Of a stretch of DNA of 64,000 nt, positions 8,623-16,431 are shown one piece after another. Source of the stretch: an uncultured cyanobacterium (GTDB lineage: Bacteria > Cyanobacteriota > Cyanobacteriia > PCC-6307 > Cyanobiaceae); NCBI GenBank assembly GCA_903856805.1, contig CAIOCZ010000165.1, forward strand, positions 1-64,000. Reading direction: 5' to 3'. The notes beneath the pieces are model-generated. The model made no database searches, was not told where the DNA came from, and saw only the letters and a list, made by a program, of their open reading frames with translations. Position 1 is the stretch's first letter. The number at the start of each line of letters is the position of its first letter. Both the position numbers and the translations under genes were made by a program.

Positions 8623-8856
8623 TCAGGTGCCCGGTTCTTCTCGGTTGCCCCCGAGGGCGGCAATCAGGTCGCGCAACTGGGCTGAACGCTGCAGGTCGCC
8701 GCGGGTGAGGGCCACGGCAAGGGCGAACTCCAGCTTTTCAAGCTGATGCTCCCTTTCGGCAGAGGTCAGGGGTGCCTGGCCCGGAAGATGACAGCGAGGG
8801 GCCGGCGCACGCTGGACGCTGATTGGATGAGAGCCAGAGGGGTTGGGGAAGGCCAT
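8623..8856 (-). CDS. Small protein with UvrB/UvrC-type (UVR) helical hairpin
   Basis: A 77-residue protein from ATG 8856. The first 30 residues are Pro-rich and probably disordered. The C-terminal half (about residues 35-68) has the pattern of the UVR motif: a charged helix with EKLEFALAVAL, a short turn (TRGD), then SAQLRDLIAAL. In other proteins this hairpin binds a protein partner (UvrB-UvrC, ClpC, McsA). Here it stands alone, so an adaptor role is possible but unproved. The motif call is my reading of a short pattern and is not certain. Confidence 0.65.
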   Translation of the reverse strand: MAFPNPSGSHPISVQRAPAPRCHLPGQAPLTSAEREHQLEKLEFALAVALTRGDLQRSAQLRDLIAALGGNREEPGT

Positions 8857-8924
8857 GGATCACTTTCTTCATAGTCTGCCACCCTGCGCCAGGGTCCGAG
8901 GACCGTGCCTTTCAAGAGCTGTGG

Positions 8925-9260
8925 TCAGGCCGCTGCTGCGGTGTCGTTTTCGTCATCGTTGTCCTCTGACCATGCCGCCGATTCCGGGGCCATGGGGGTC
9001 AGTGCGTTGCCTCGTTCCACGACATCTCCCGAGGCCAGGGGATCGCTGTCCAGGAGATCGCGGCAGTCCTGCAGCAATCGGGACACGTGATCGAGGCTGG
9101 CCAGTTCCTCGGGAGCGGTTTTGTCCAGATTGCTCACCTGCAGCTCAAAGGACGCAAGCCGTTGCTCCAGCTTCACCAGGCGATGGGAGAGGGCATGGAT
9201 CGTTTCGGCCAGGTCTTCGGTGCTGCGACTGATCCGGAACGAGACCGACGGGGAGGCCAT
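8925..9260 (-). CDS. Small coiled-coil hypothetical protein
   Basis: A 111-residue acidic protein from ATG 9260. Residues about 10-50 (ETIHALSHRLVKLEQRL and following) show heptad spacing of Leu, Val and Phe that predicts a coiled coil; the C-terminal 25 residues are Asp/Glu/Ala-rich and probably disordered. An upstream ATG at 9311 in frame would add 17 residues but gives a less natural start. No enzyme motif is present. It is divergent from the AbrB-like membrane gene (106 bp between starts). Function unknown; a structural or scaffold protein is the best guess. Confidence 0.65.
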   Translation of the reverse strand: MASPSVSFRISRSTEDLAETIHALSHRLVKLEQRLASFELQVSNLDKTAPEELASLDHVSRLLQDCRDLLDSDPLASGDVVERGNALTPMAPESAAWSEDNDDENDTAAAA

Positions 9261-9366
9261 GGGACGAAGGCGGCTGTCCGGCATGACAACACAGAATCCC
9301 CAGCGGCTCAACCATGGCGCCGCAGATCTTCCAGACTGCCCGAACCCTCGCGCCGTTCAGGAGCGC

Positions 9367-9888
9367 ATGACCCATCCCTGGCACCTGGCCCTCTATGCCG
9401 TGGCCGGAATCGTTGGTGGCCTGCTGGCCATGCGAACCGGCATTCCGGCGGCCCCCCTGGCGGGGGCCCTGCTGGGGGCGGGCCTGGTCAGCATGAGCGG
9501 CCGGCTGGAGCTCGCCCAGTGGCCGCTTGGTACCCGCACCCTGTTGGAACTGGCGATCGGCACCGTGATCGGCACCACGCTCACCTCCGCGTCGTTGACG
9601 GAATTGCGCAGCCTCTGGCGCCCGGCCCTGCTGATCACCCTGACCCTTGTGCTTACGGGGGTGGTGGTGGGCCTCTGGTGCAGCCGCCTGCTTGGCATCG
9701 ATCCCGTGGTGGCCCTCCTGGGGGCGGCGCCGGGGGGCATCAGTGGCATGAGCCTGGTGGGAGCTGAATTCGGGGTGGGGCCGGCCGTGGCCGCCCTGCA
9801 TGCGGTGCGGCTCATCACCGTTCTGTTGGTGTTGCCGTTGGTGGTGCGCCTGGTGGTGCCCGCGGCGGGTCCGCCCCCCGGCAGTTGA
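9367..9888 (+). CDS. AbrB-type membrane protein, single-repeat form
   Basis: A 173-residue hydrophobic protein with five or six membrane segments. It matches one repeat of the Gram-negative 'AbrB duplication' membrane family: the start AGIVGGLLAMRTGIPAAPL, the LGAAPGGISGMSL loop with Gly-rich motif, and a terminal hydrophobic helix. Most members carry two such repeats (about 310-350 residues); this one has one and must dimerise if the fold needs both. It is not the DNA-binding AbrB of Bacillus despite the name. ATG 9367 is the first start that does not run back over the divergent gene. Substrate unknown. Confidence 0.85.
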   Translation: MTHPWHLALYAVAGIVGGLLAMRTGIPAAPLAGALLGAGLVSMSGRLELAQWPLGTRTLLELAIGTVIGTTLTSASLTELRSLWRPALLITLTLVLTGVVVGLWCSRLLGIDPVVALLGAAPGGISGMSLVGAEFGVGPAVAALHAVRLITVLLVLPLVVRLVVPAAGPPPGS

Positions 9889-9973
9889 TCCACTGCGGGC
9901 ACCGCACCCTGGACCGGGGGGCCTGGGATCGATACGGTTGGCCCTGCCCGCCAGCTCACGCTTCATCGTCCCG

Positions 9974-10426
9974 ATGGCCTACTGCCCCCGCTTCCTCCTC
10001 CGCTCCGGTCGTCGGCTGCCACTGTTGGGCTTTGCCGTCGCCAGCCTGATTGGCCCGGGTCCCCTCACCTCCCCAGTCCTGGCGGAAATTGACACCGTCG
10101 GTGGGAAGGGAGCCCAGGTGTACTGCTTCATGCGCAGTAATGGCAACAATCATGAAGTGAGCTGGACGGCCGCCTATGCCCTGATCAAGCGTCAGAGCGC
10201 CAGCATGTTCAAGACTTCGCCCGAACATGCTGCCGTGATGATCACCGAGGCCGTGGTTCAGAACCCTGGCACCTTCCCTGATTGCGGTCGCTACCTCGGT
10301 GACCTCTACACCCGCCGGGTTGAACCGCTCCCCAACGGCACAAGCACCAGCACGACCACCACTCCGGCTCCGGCCGGTGGTAGTGCTGGAACCACCGGCA
10401 TGACCAGGAGTGAGCGTTACAACTGA
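9974..10426 (+). CDS. Secreted hypothetical protein
   Basis: A 150-residue protein from ATG 9974 with a signal peptide (basic RSGRR, hydrophobic LPLLGFAVASLIG, cleavage near VLA-EI). The mature domain (about residues 40-117) has two cysteines and a helical pattern (SWTAAYALIKRQ, HAAVMITEAVV); the end is a Thr/Pro/Gly-rich linker of about 30 residues. I do not recognise a named domain. It overlaps the following lipoprotein gene by 17 bp in another frame, which suggests translational coupling, so the two probably act together in the periplasm. Confidence 0.75.
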   Translation: MAYCPRFLLRSGRRLPLLGFAVASLIGPGPLTSPVLAEIDTVGGKGAQVYCFMRSNGNNHEVSWTAAYALIKRQSASMFKTSPEHAAVMITEAVVQNPGTFPDCGRYLGDLYTRRVEPLPNGTSTSTTTTPAPAGGSAGTTGMTRSERYN

Positions 10427-10775
10427 CCGGACCGTTCGTGGATTCGGGGTTCTCCTTCTGCTGGCGCTGTTGGCGGGCTGCGCAGAAGAGTCCTTGCCGC
10501 AGCGCCCCATGACCCGCGATGACTGCCTGCGGGACGTGAAGCTGGACGGGTTGGCCAAGGCAATCCATCGTTGTAATCGGGTGGTGGCGGCCTTCCCCAG
10601 GGATCCGGAACCGCTCAACGACCGCTTTCTGCTTCACTCCCTGGCGGGGAACAACCCCGCCGCCTGCCGGGATGTGGCCCGGGCGGCCAAGCTGGCGGCG
10701 CGACTGCCCCCCCAGCGGCTGGATGCGATCCTCCGCCAGGATCTGGCCCAACGCCAAGCCAGTTGTCGTGACTGA
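10410..10775 (+). CDS. Small lipoprotein, hypothetical
   Basis: A 121-residue protein starting at GTG 10410. Residues 12-23 form a hydrophobic signal ending in a lipobox (LLAGC), so it should be lipid-anchored after processing at Cys23. The mature part is helical with four more cysteines (near 40, 55, 86 and 119) and a spacing that recalls one TPR-like or Sel1-like hairpin, but no family is clear. The 17-bp overlap with the preceding secreted protein suggests coupling. An AGGAG sits too close to the GTG to be its Shine-Dalgarno, so coupling may be how it is translated. Confidence 0.7.
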   Translation: MSVTTDRTVRGFGVLLLLALLAGCAEESLPQRPMTRDDCLRDVKLDGLAKAIHRCNRVVAAFPRDPEPLNDRFLLHSLAGNNPAACRDVARAAKLAARLPPQRLDAILRQDLAQRQASCRD

Positions 10776-10802
10776 TCAATCGCCTCCGGGGGCCGCTTGG
10801 CC

Positions 10803-12419
10803 TCACCATTGCTCCAGCATCTGACGCACCAGCTCCGGCAGGTTGCGCTGGCGCTCCAGTTGTTCCCGGCTCTGCAGGATCATGGCAATGCGTTCCGCCT
10901 TGCAGCTGATCAGCTCGTCAACCAACTGGTCGGCCACCCCCAGTTGGGGCCAGTGGCTGGTGAGGCTGGCGGCCATGCCAATCCGATGGCAACGATCTTC
11001 GGCCTGCTCAGCGGCGCCCGGCGTCCAGGGGCGCTCGATCAGCACCACGTGGCGGGCGCGATGCAGGGTGAAGCCCAGGCCGCCCGTGCCGAAGGTGGCG
11101 ATCAGGCAGGGCTGCTTGCCCGCCTGGAAGCGATTCACCAGCCGCTGCCGTTGCCCCACCGGTAGTTGACCGGTGAGCAGCGCCGCCTGGCCATTCAGTC
11201 CTTCCCCCAGGCTGCGGGCGGTGGCCACAAAGGCGGTGAACACCACCACGGCTTCCCCTTGGGCCAGCAGGTCCCTGACCAGGACCTGGATGCTGGGGAG
11301 CTTGTGGGCGGAGCTGATCTGGCGCAGGGCCGTGAGCACCGCCAGGGCTTCGGCATCGCGTCGGACTTCACCGCGCCCCGCGCGGCGGCGGTATGCGATC
11401 ACCCGGGCCTCAAGCTGGTGGTCAAAGTCCGCAGCGGCGTCCTGATCCAGCGTGATGGGCACCAGCCGGCGGTGTTTTGGGGGGAGATCCAGGCACTGTT
11501 GCTTGCGGCGATGCAACAACAGTGGGCGCACCAAGCGCTGTAGTTCCTCCAGCTGGCTGGCTCCGGTGGCCTGCCACACCCGCTGACCGCCCCTGTCACG
11601 CCAGTGGCCTTGGCAGTAACGTTCCTCGAAAGCCCGGGGATCGCGGCCGAGGGGATGGCCGATCGCCGCGAGCAAGGGGAACAGTTGCACCGGTCGACCG
11701 TTCTGAATCGGGGTGCCGGTGAGCAGCCAGATCGCCCGAAGTCGCGGATGGCGGGCTAGACGCAGAAACGCCTGGGTGCGGACGGTGTTCAGATTCTGGG
11801 CATAGTGGGCCTCATCGGCGATCAGGACCGTGCCCGCCTCCGGCAGGGCGGACGGCAGCCGGGCCCAACTGTGCAACTCGAGGCGCAGGCCGCAGGTGCT
11901 CCCCTCCTGGCGCCAGTGATGATGCAGGCCCGTTGGGGCCACCACCGCGATGCGGCAGTCCGCCAGGCGCACCAGGCTGCGGGCGGCCACCAGGGCGGTG
12001 AGCGTCTTCCCTAGGCCCATGGCATCGGCGAGCACGGCCCCGCGTCGGGCCAGCAGCCAGCGCACCGCCGCCCGTTGATGGAGCAGTAACCGGCGCCCAT
12101 CACTCAGGGGGGTCTCCAGGTCGGCGGCGGCCACTAACTGGCGATGGGGCGGCAGGGGAGGCAGGGGCTGTTGCAACCACCGCAACCATTGGGTGAGCTC
12201 CGGCGTGATCGGAAAGCGGCCAGCGAGTTGGCGTTCCAGTAGCGCGGCGGCCTCCAACGGAAATTCCCAGCAGTGCCGCTGGCGTAGCCAGCGGCCGGCG
12301 GGGCGGATGGCCCGCAACTGGGCCTGGGTGACGGCATCGAACGGTGACACCACTTCGATCAGGCCCGTGGGACCCAGTCGCAACTGCACCAGGGAGCCGG
12401 CCAAGACGCGAAAATGCAA
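10803..12419 (-). CDS. SNF2-family DEAD/DEAH helicase, compact SMARCAL1-like
   Basis: A 538-residue SF2 DNA translocase. The N-terminal 75 residues contain a W44...W51-E-F-P pattern (AGRWLRQRHCWEFPL) like the HARP segment of SMARCAL1-type annealing helicases. The motor follows: motif I DAMGLGKT (132-139), motif II DEAH (202-205), motif III LTGTP (234-238), and in the C-terminal RecA lobe VVFTAF, GTGGLGFTL and the arginine-finger segment EDRCHRIG. About 540 residues is short for the family; there is no further appendage. The frame opens at TTG 12419 right after a stop; internal TTG/GTG starts are possible. Only 61 bp separate it from a divergent HNH nuclease gene. A role in fork remodelling or repair is an inference. 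Confidence 0.9.
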   Translation of the reverse strand: MHFRVLAGSLVQLRLGPTGLIEVVSPFDAVTQAQLRAIRPAGRWLRQRHCWEFPLEAAALLERQLAGRFPITPELTQWLRWLQQPLPPLPPHRQLVAAADLETPLSDGRRLLLHQRAAVRWLLARRGAVLADAMGLGKTLTALVAARSLVRLADCRIAVVAPTGLHHHWRQEGSTCGLRLELHSWARLPSALPEAGTVLIADEAHYAQNLNTVRTQAFLRLARHPRLRAIWLLTGTPIQNGRPVQLFPLLAAIGHPLGRDPRAFEERYCQGHWRDRGGQRVWQATGASQLEELQRLVRPLLLHRRKQQCLDLPPKHRRLVPITLDQDAAADFDHQLEARVIAYRRRAGRGEVRRDAEALAVLTALRQISSAHKLPSIQVLVRDLLAQGEAVVVFTAFVATARSLGEGLNGQAALLTGQLPVGQRQRLVNRFQAGKQPCLIATFGTGGLGFTLHRARHVVLIERPWTPGAAEQAEDRCHRIGMAASLTSHWPQLGVADQLVDELISCKAERIAMILQSREQLERQRNLPELVRQMLEQW

Positions 12420-12480
12420 TCAAGGACACATTGACATCCCTGGAACCACGATCAAACTGCCGCCAAACCGGGGTGCTCGC

Positions 12481-12912
12481 ATGCAGGCCAGGGATGGGGT
12501 GTTCCTTGAAGACCTCTGCCCAAAGTTGCGAGCTCGACGCTGGCGGCAATCCCTGCACGGAATTACGGATCGCTGCTGTATCTATTGCGGCAATCCTTCC
12601 GAATCCATTGATCATGTTCAACCCCGCAGTCGTGGCGGCTTGAGTGTTACGGAGAACTGTGTACCAGCCTGCCTTGGCTGCAACGGTCGCAAGGGGGATT
12701 GCGATGCCTTTGATTGGTATCGACGCCAGCCCTTCTACGATCCGCGTCGGGCGATGGCCCTAAGGGCTTGGACCGAGGGCGATCTGCGACTGGCCCTGCG
12801 GCTGCTGCAATGGGCGGCTCCTGACTCGGTGGAGTCCGGGCTGCCCCAGCGCGTCCCTCACCAGACCCGGCAGGCGGCCTCGCCGTTGTGGCGCTGGCAG
12901 ATGGCCTCCTGA
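12481..12912 (+). CDS. HNH endonuclease
   Basis: A 143-residue protein from ATG 12481. It has a zinc-stabilised HNH fold: CxxC at 33-36, the catalytic DH pair at 44-45 in SIDHVQPRSRGG, ENC at 58-60, and a second CxxC-N (64-68, CLGCN). This is a full HNH/beta-beta-alpha-metal nuclease signature. The last 60 residues are helical and basic (ALRAWTEGDLRLALRLL) and may hold DNA. It is head-to-head with the SNF2 helicase, and its 3' end overlaps a convergent small gene by 55 bp. No intron or homing context is visible, so it is more likely a host repair or processing nuclease than a selfish one. Confidence 0.9.
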   Translation: MQARDGVFLEDLCPKLRARRWRQSLHGITDRCCIYCGNPSESIDHVQPRSRGGLSVTENCVPACLGCNGRKGDCDAFDWYRRQPFYDPRRAMALRAWTEGDLRLALRLLQWAAPDSVESGLPQRVPHQTRQAASPLWRWQMAS

Positions 12913-13079
12913 TCACGGGGCCGTTCCGGGGCTACCAGCAGGGCCATCATCAGCAGCGCCGCCGCCAGGGCCAGGGGAATGGCTGGCCTGGAATCGCGAG
13001 GGGTCCGATGGAGCTCCCGGCCGACGGGATGGCGTCGGGTGGGAATGGCGCTGGGGAGGGACAGGCTGAGCTGGGCCAC
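12858..13079 (-). CDS. Small single-pass membrane protein, hypothetical
   Basis: A 73-residue open frame from GTG 13079. Residues about 33-50 form one hydrophobic helix (IPLALAAALLMMALLVA); the short tail after it has two cysteines and ends in CRVW. The basic N-terminus suggests cytoplasmic N-in topology. It is antisense to the last 55 bp of the HNH gene. The hydrophobic helix and a clean cysteine tail support it, but no family is known to me and the overlap lowers confidence. Confidence 0.5.
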   Translation of the reverse strand: MAQLSLSLPSAIPTRRHPVGRELHRTPRDSRPAIPLALAAALLMMALLVAPERPRDQEAICQRHNGEAACRVW

Positions 13080-13204
13080 GGTGAACAGGGAGTCGATGTG
13101 GTTGTGGTACAGGTGTACTCATGGCGGCGGCGTCTGTCAACAGGGGTGGGTCATGGGGCAGCATCGCCAGCACTGCACCGGGCCGTTTCGGGCCCATCCC
13201 CCCG

Positions 13205-14089
13205 ATGGATTTGGCTCTTCCTTGCTCCAGTGCCCCCAGCCCCGGGCGCGTGCTGGTGCTCGGTGGGGGGTACACGGGCGGCCGTTTCGCCGCCGCCCTG
13301 CGGCTTCAGGGTGTGTCGGTCTGCCCCACCCACCGCCAACCTCCCGCCACCCCAGACCCTCTGCCCTGGCTGCGGTTGGATCCTGCGGCAGGGGTCTACC
13401 CCACCACCGCCGACCTGGCGGGCACCACCCATGTTCTGGTCACCATCCCCCCGGATGGCGCGGGCCGTGATCCGGTGCTCGACCAGCTCGGCCCCCTGCT
13501 GCGGCAGTTGCCGGTGCAGTGGCTCGGCTATCTCTCCACAACGGGCGTCTACGGCGACAGGGGCGGGGCCTGGGTGGACGAAACCAGCCCCACCGTCGCC
13601 GGCCTTGGGCGCAGTCAGGCCCGGTTGCGCTGTGAAGAGGGCTGGCGGGCGCTGGGCTTGCCGTTGCAGGTGTTCCGGCTGCCGGCGATCTACGGGCCGG
13701 GGCGTACCCCGTTCGACAGTCTTCGCAACGGCACGGCCCGGTTGATCCACAAATCGGGCCAGGTGTTTTCCCGCGTGCACGTGGACGACATCGTGGGGGC
13801 CCTGCTCCATTGCCTGGTGCAGCCGGCGTCGGAACGGCCTCCCACCGTGATCGTGGCGGACACCACCCCCTGCCCCTCCAGCGAAACCCTCGGCTATGCC
13901 GCCCATCTTTTGGGTTGCAAGCTGCCCGATGTGGTCCCCTATGACGCGCTGGGATCCGAACTCAGTCCGATGGCCCGCAGTTTCTGGAGTGAGAATCGAC
14001 GGGCTAGCAGCCGCTTGCTCCGTGAGGAATTGGGCTATCGCCTGCGTTATCCCACCTACCGGGAGGGCTACCGGGCCTGCTTGCCGTAG
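13205..14089 (+). CDS. NAD(P)-dependent epimerase/dehydratase-like SDR (YeeZ type)
   Basis: A 294-residue atypical extended short-chain dehydrogenase. The Rossmann motif is GGGYTGG near the start (RVLVLGGGYTGG), followed by YLSTTGVYGDRGG, where the Tyr of the catalytic region lies, and a RLPAIYGPGR segment shared with nucleoside-sugar epimerases. The YxxxK pair is not clear, as usual in the YeeZ/SDR_a5 branch, so the reaction is not known. ATG 13205 places the Rossmann strand close to the start; ATG 13121 in frame would add 28 residues. Its 3' end overlaps a convergent 55-residue gene by 22 bp. Confidence 0.85.
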   Translation: MDLALPCSSAPSPGRVLVLGGGYTGGRFAAALRLQGVSVCPTHRQPPATPDPLPWLRLDPAAGVYPTTADLAGTTHVLVTIPPDGAGRDPVLDQLGPLLRQLPVQWLGYLSTTGVYGDRGGAWVDETSPTVAGLGRSQARLRCEEGWRALGLPLQVFRLPAIYGPGRTPFDSLRNGTARLIHKSGQVFSRVHVDDIVGALLHCLVQPASERPPTVIVADTTPCPSSETLGYAAHLLGCKLPDVVPYDALGSELSPMARSFWSENRRASSRLLREELGYRLRYPTYREGYRACLP

Positions 14090-14235
14090 TCAAAGGAATG
14101 GGATCCAGGGGGGTCGTTCAGAAAGGGCAGCCCCGCATCATTGAAAAGTTTCGGCCATTTCACCTCGATCCAGCCCCGGTGCACCCCGGTAACCAGGCCG
14201 AACCCCATGGATCCAATCAATAACCAGCGAATCAT
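14068..14235 (-). CDS. Small membrane protein, hypothetical
   Basis: A 55-residue protein with one N-terminal hydrophobic helix (WLLIGSMGFGLVTGV) and a short polar domain with two Trp residues and PFLNDPP. The start is well supported: on the minus strand AGGAG lies six bases upstream of ATG 14235. That start codon shares the tetramer CATG with the proposed pdxA start on the other strand. Too short to show a domain; it looks like one of the conserved small membrane proteins of cyanobacteria. Confidence 0.72.
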   Translation of the reverse strand: MIRWLLIGSMGFGLVTGVHRGWIEVKWPKLFNDAGLPFLNDPPGSHSFDYGKQAR

Positions 14236-15274
14236 GGTCAACTCCTGCGACAGCCCTGACCCATGCAAGCCCAGCCGACCCCGGATTGTCATCGCCCTCG
14301 GCGATCCCGCCGGCATCGGCGCTGAGGTCACCCTCAGGGCCCTGGCCGATCCCCGGACCCTGGCGGCTGGCATCGATCCCGCCGACGTGGTGCTGGTGGG
14401 GTGTCGCCGCTGGCTGGAGCAGAGCTATCGCCAGCTGCGGCAGCATGGGGGCGATCCCCTGGTCGACCCGGCCGATCTGACCGTCGTGGATTGCCCCCTG
14501 GCGGGGCCGATCGAGCCCGGGGTGAGCGGCAGCGCCGCTGGGGCGGCCAGCTTCGCCTGGCTGGGGGAGGCTGTGGCCTTGGTCCAGGAGCAGCCGGGCC
14601 AGGTGTTGGTCACGGCGCCGATCGCCAAGGCCAGTTGGCATGCGGCCGGCCACCGCTACCCCGGCCAGACTGAGCGCCTGGCGGAGCTGGCTGGCATCGC
14701 CAGGGCCTCGATGCTGTTCACGGCCGTTGCGCCAGGGGGTCACTGGCGCCTCAACACCCTGCTGGCCACCACCCACATCCCCCTGGCGGAGGTGCCGCGC
14801 CAGCTCACGCCAGAGTTGATCGAGCAGCAGCTGGACCGGTTGCTGGGCTTCTGCCAGCGCTTCCAGTCCCGGCCCCGGTTGGTGGTGGCTGGCCTGAACC
14901 CCCATGCCGGCGAGGCCGGCACCCTGGGCCGGGAGGAGCAGGACTGGTTGGTCCCCTGCCTCAAGGAGTGGCGAGCCCGCCATCCGGAGGTGCGGCTCGA
15001 GGGGCCCCTCCCCCCGGACACCTGCTGGCTGGAGGCGGGGGAGGCCTGGCGTGGGGCGGGGACGGGGGCTGATGGCTACCTGGCCCTCTATCACGATCAG
15101 GGTCTGATCCCGGTGAAGTTGCTGGCCTTCGATGCGGCGGTGAACACCAGCCTGGGTCTGCCGTTCCTACGCACCTCCCCGGATCACGGCACCGCCTTCG
15201 CGATCGCCGGCCAGGGGGTGGCCAGGCCGGACAGCATGATCGCCGCCTTGATCACGGCCTGGCAGTTGGGTTGA
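14234..15274 (+). CDS. pdxA: 4-hydroxythreonine-4-phosphate dehydrogenase
   Basis: A 346-residue enzyme of the deoxyxylulose-5-phosphate route to pyridoxal phosphate; it oxidises 4-phospho-hydroxy-threonine with NAD and decarboxylates the product. Family signatures are IALGDPAGIGAEVT at the start, VTAPIAKASWHAAGH with the metal-binding His, GQTERLAEL, GLNPHAGEAG, and ALYHDQGLIPVK with LRTSPDHGTAF near the end. Length is normal for PdxA. ATG 14234 is the last ATG before the conserved domain; it lacks a clear Shine-Dalgarno, and ATG 14207 or a non-ATG start downstream are alternatives. The start overlaps that of the divergent small gene. Confidence 0.95.
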   Translation: MVNSCDSPDPCKPSRPRIVIALGDPAGIGAEVTLRALADPRTLAAGIDPADVVLVGCRRWLEQSYRQLRQHGGDPLVDPADLTVVDCPLAGPIEPGVSGSAAGAASFAWLGEAVALVQEQPGQVLVTAPIAKASWHAAGHRYPGQTERLAELAGIARASMLFTAVAPGGHWRLNTLLATTHIPLAEVPRQLTPELIEQQLDRLLGFCQRFQSRPRLVVAGLNPHAGEAGTLGREEQDWLVPCLKEWRARHPEVRLEGPLPPDTCWLEAGEAWRGAGTGADGYLALYHDQGLIPVKLLAFDAAVNTSLGLPFLRTSPDHGTAFAIAGQGVARPDSMIAALITAWQLG

Positions 15275-15281
15275 GCCTGCC

Positions 15282-15764
15282 TCAGGCCGGTTTGATCCGC
15301 ATCAGCACTTGTCCGAATTCCACCGGGGTGCCGTTCTCCACCAGGATCTCCACCACCTCACCACTGAGCTCGGTTTCCAGCTCGTTCATCAACTTCATGG
15401 CCTCCAGGATGCAGACGGCCTGGCCTGCGCTGATCCGGCTGCCGATCTCCACGAAGGGGGGATCTTCGGGGGACGGAGCCCGATAGAAGGTGCCCACCAT
15501 CGGGGCGGTGATGTCCTGGAGATCCCCACGGGCTCCAAGGGCCGCTGGGGGCGGGGCCGAGGGGGCTGCCGTTGGGATGACGGCGGCGGCTGGGGCCGCA
15601 GCGGCCGCTGGTGCGGCGGTTTGGAGCACCGTGAGCGGCGCGACGCCAGGCAGATTGCGGCGCACTTCCAGTCGGAAGTCCTCCCCTTCCAGCTTCAGTT
15701 CCTGGATGTCGCTGTCGCCGAGCAGGGCCAGCAACTGGTGCAATTGGGTGTGGTCGAGCTGCAT
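15282..15764 (-). CDS. accB: Biotin carboxyl carrier protein of acetyl-CoA carboxylase
   Basis: A 160-residue protein of fatty-acid synthesis. The N-terminal region (1-45) is followed by a flexible Ala/Pro linker (about 50-78) and the C-terminal biotinyl domain, with the biotin-attachment motif EAMKLM (Lys124) and the thumb segment (VGTFYRAPSPEDPP). It starts at ATG 15764, six bases after the efp stop; efp-accB is a known bacterial gene pair, so co-transcription is likely. Normal length, intact. Confidence 0.97.
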   Translation of the reverse strand: MQLDHTQLHQLLALLGDSDIQELKLEGEDFRLEVRRNLPGVAPLTVLQTAAPAAAAAPAAAVIPTAAPSAPPPAALGARGDLQDITAPMVGTFYRAPSPEDPPFVEIGSRISAGQAVCILEAMKLMNELETELSGEVVEILVENGTPVEFGQVLMRIKPA

Positions 15765-15770
15765 GGCGAA

Positions 15771-16331
15771 TCAGTTCTCCCGACCGAGGTAGCTATCCGT
15801 ACGGGTGTCAATCTTGATCTTTTCACCGATCGAGAGGAACAGCGGCACCATGATCTGGGCACCGGTTTCCACGATCGCGGGTTTGGTGCCACCGGTGGCG
15901 GTGTCGCCCTTCACGCCGGGGTCGGTCTGGGTGATTTCCAGCACCACGGAATTGGGGAGTTCCACCTCCAGGGGTTTGGCGTTCCAGTAGATGACGCTCA
16001 CTTCCATGCCTTCCTTGAGATATTTGCGACCGTCGCCGATCTGTTTGGCGGTGAGTCGGGTTTCCTCGTAGCTGGCCATGTCCATGAAGACGTAATCGTC
16101 GCCTTCCATGTAAGTGTGTTGGAGGGTGGCCTTCTCCAGCAGGGCCTGGGGCATGGTTTCCCCAGCCCGGAAGGTTTTTTCCACCACGTTGCCGCTCTGG
16201 ACGGCCTTGAGCTTGGTGCGCACAAAGGCTGATCCCTTCCCCGGCTTGACATGCAGGAACTCGACAACGCGCCAGACCTGGCCATCCAGTTCGATCGTGG
16301 TGCCGGTGCGGAAGTCGTTGCTGGAGATCAT
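15771..16331 (-). CDS. efp: Translation elongation factor P
   Basis: A 186-residue protein with the three beta-barrel EF-P layout. It relieves ribosome stalling at polyproline. The tip of domain I reads KPGKGSAF, with Lys32 at the position that is modified in other bacteria; no EpmA/B gene is in view. Domain III carries the family signature with [15 protein letters not shown]-like residues. ATG 16331 gives the normal start ([10 protein letters not shown]); the frame is open further to 16433 but without support. It is upstream of accB and divergent from a cyclophilin gene over about 100 bp. Confidence 0.97.
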   Translation of the reverse strand: MISSNDFRTGTTIELDGQVWRVVEFLHVKPGKGSAFVRTKLKAVQSGNVVEKTFRAGETMPQALLEKATLQHTYMEGDDYVFMDMASYEETRLTAKQIGDGRKYLKEGMEVSVIYWNAKPLEVELPNSVVLEITQTDPGVKGDTATGGTKPAIVETGAQIMVPLFLSIGEKIKIDTRTDSYLGREN

Positions 16332-16431
16332 TCCTGCGGGTCGGATCGGGGGATTGTACGTCCGGCTACCGAGCCGTCCCCGTCCCCCGGCCCATTTGTT
16401 ATGGCAAAGTCCAGGCAGCCCCTGGGATGAC

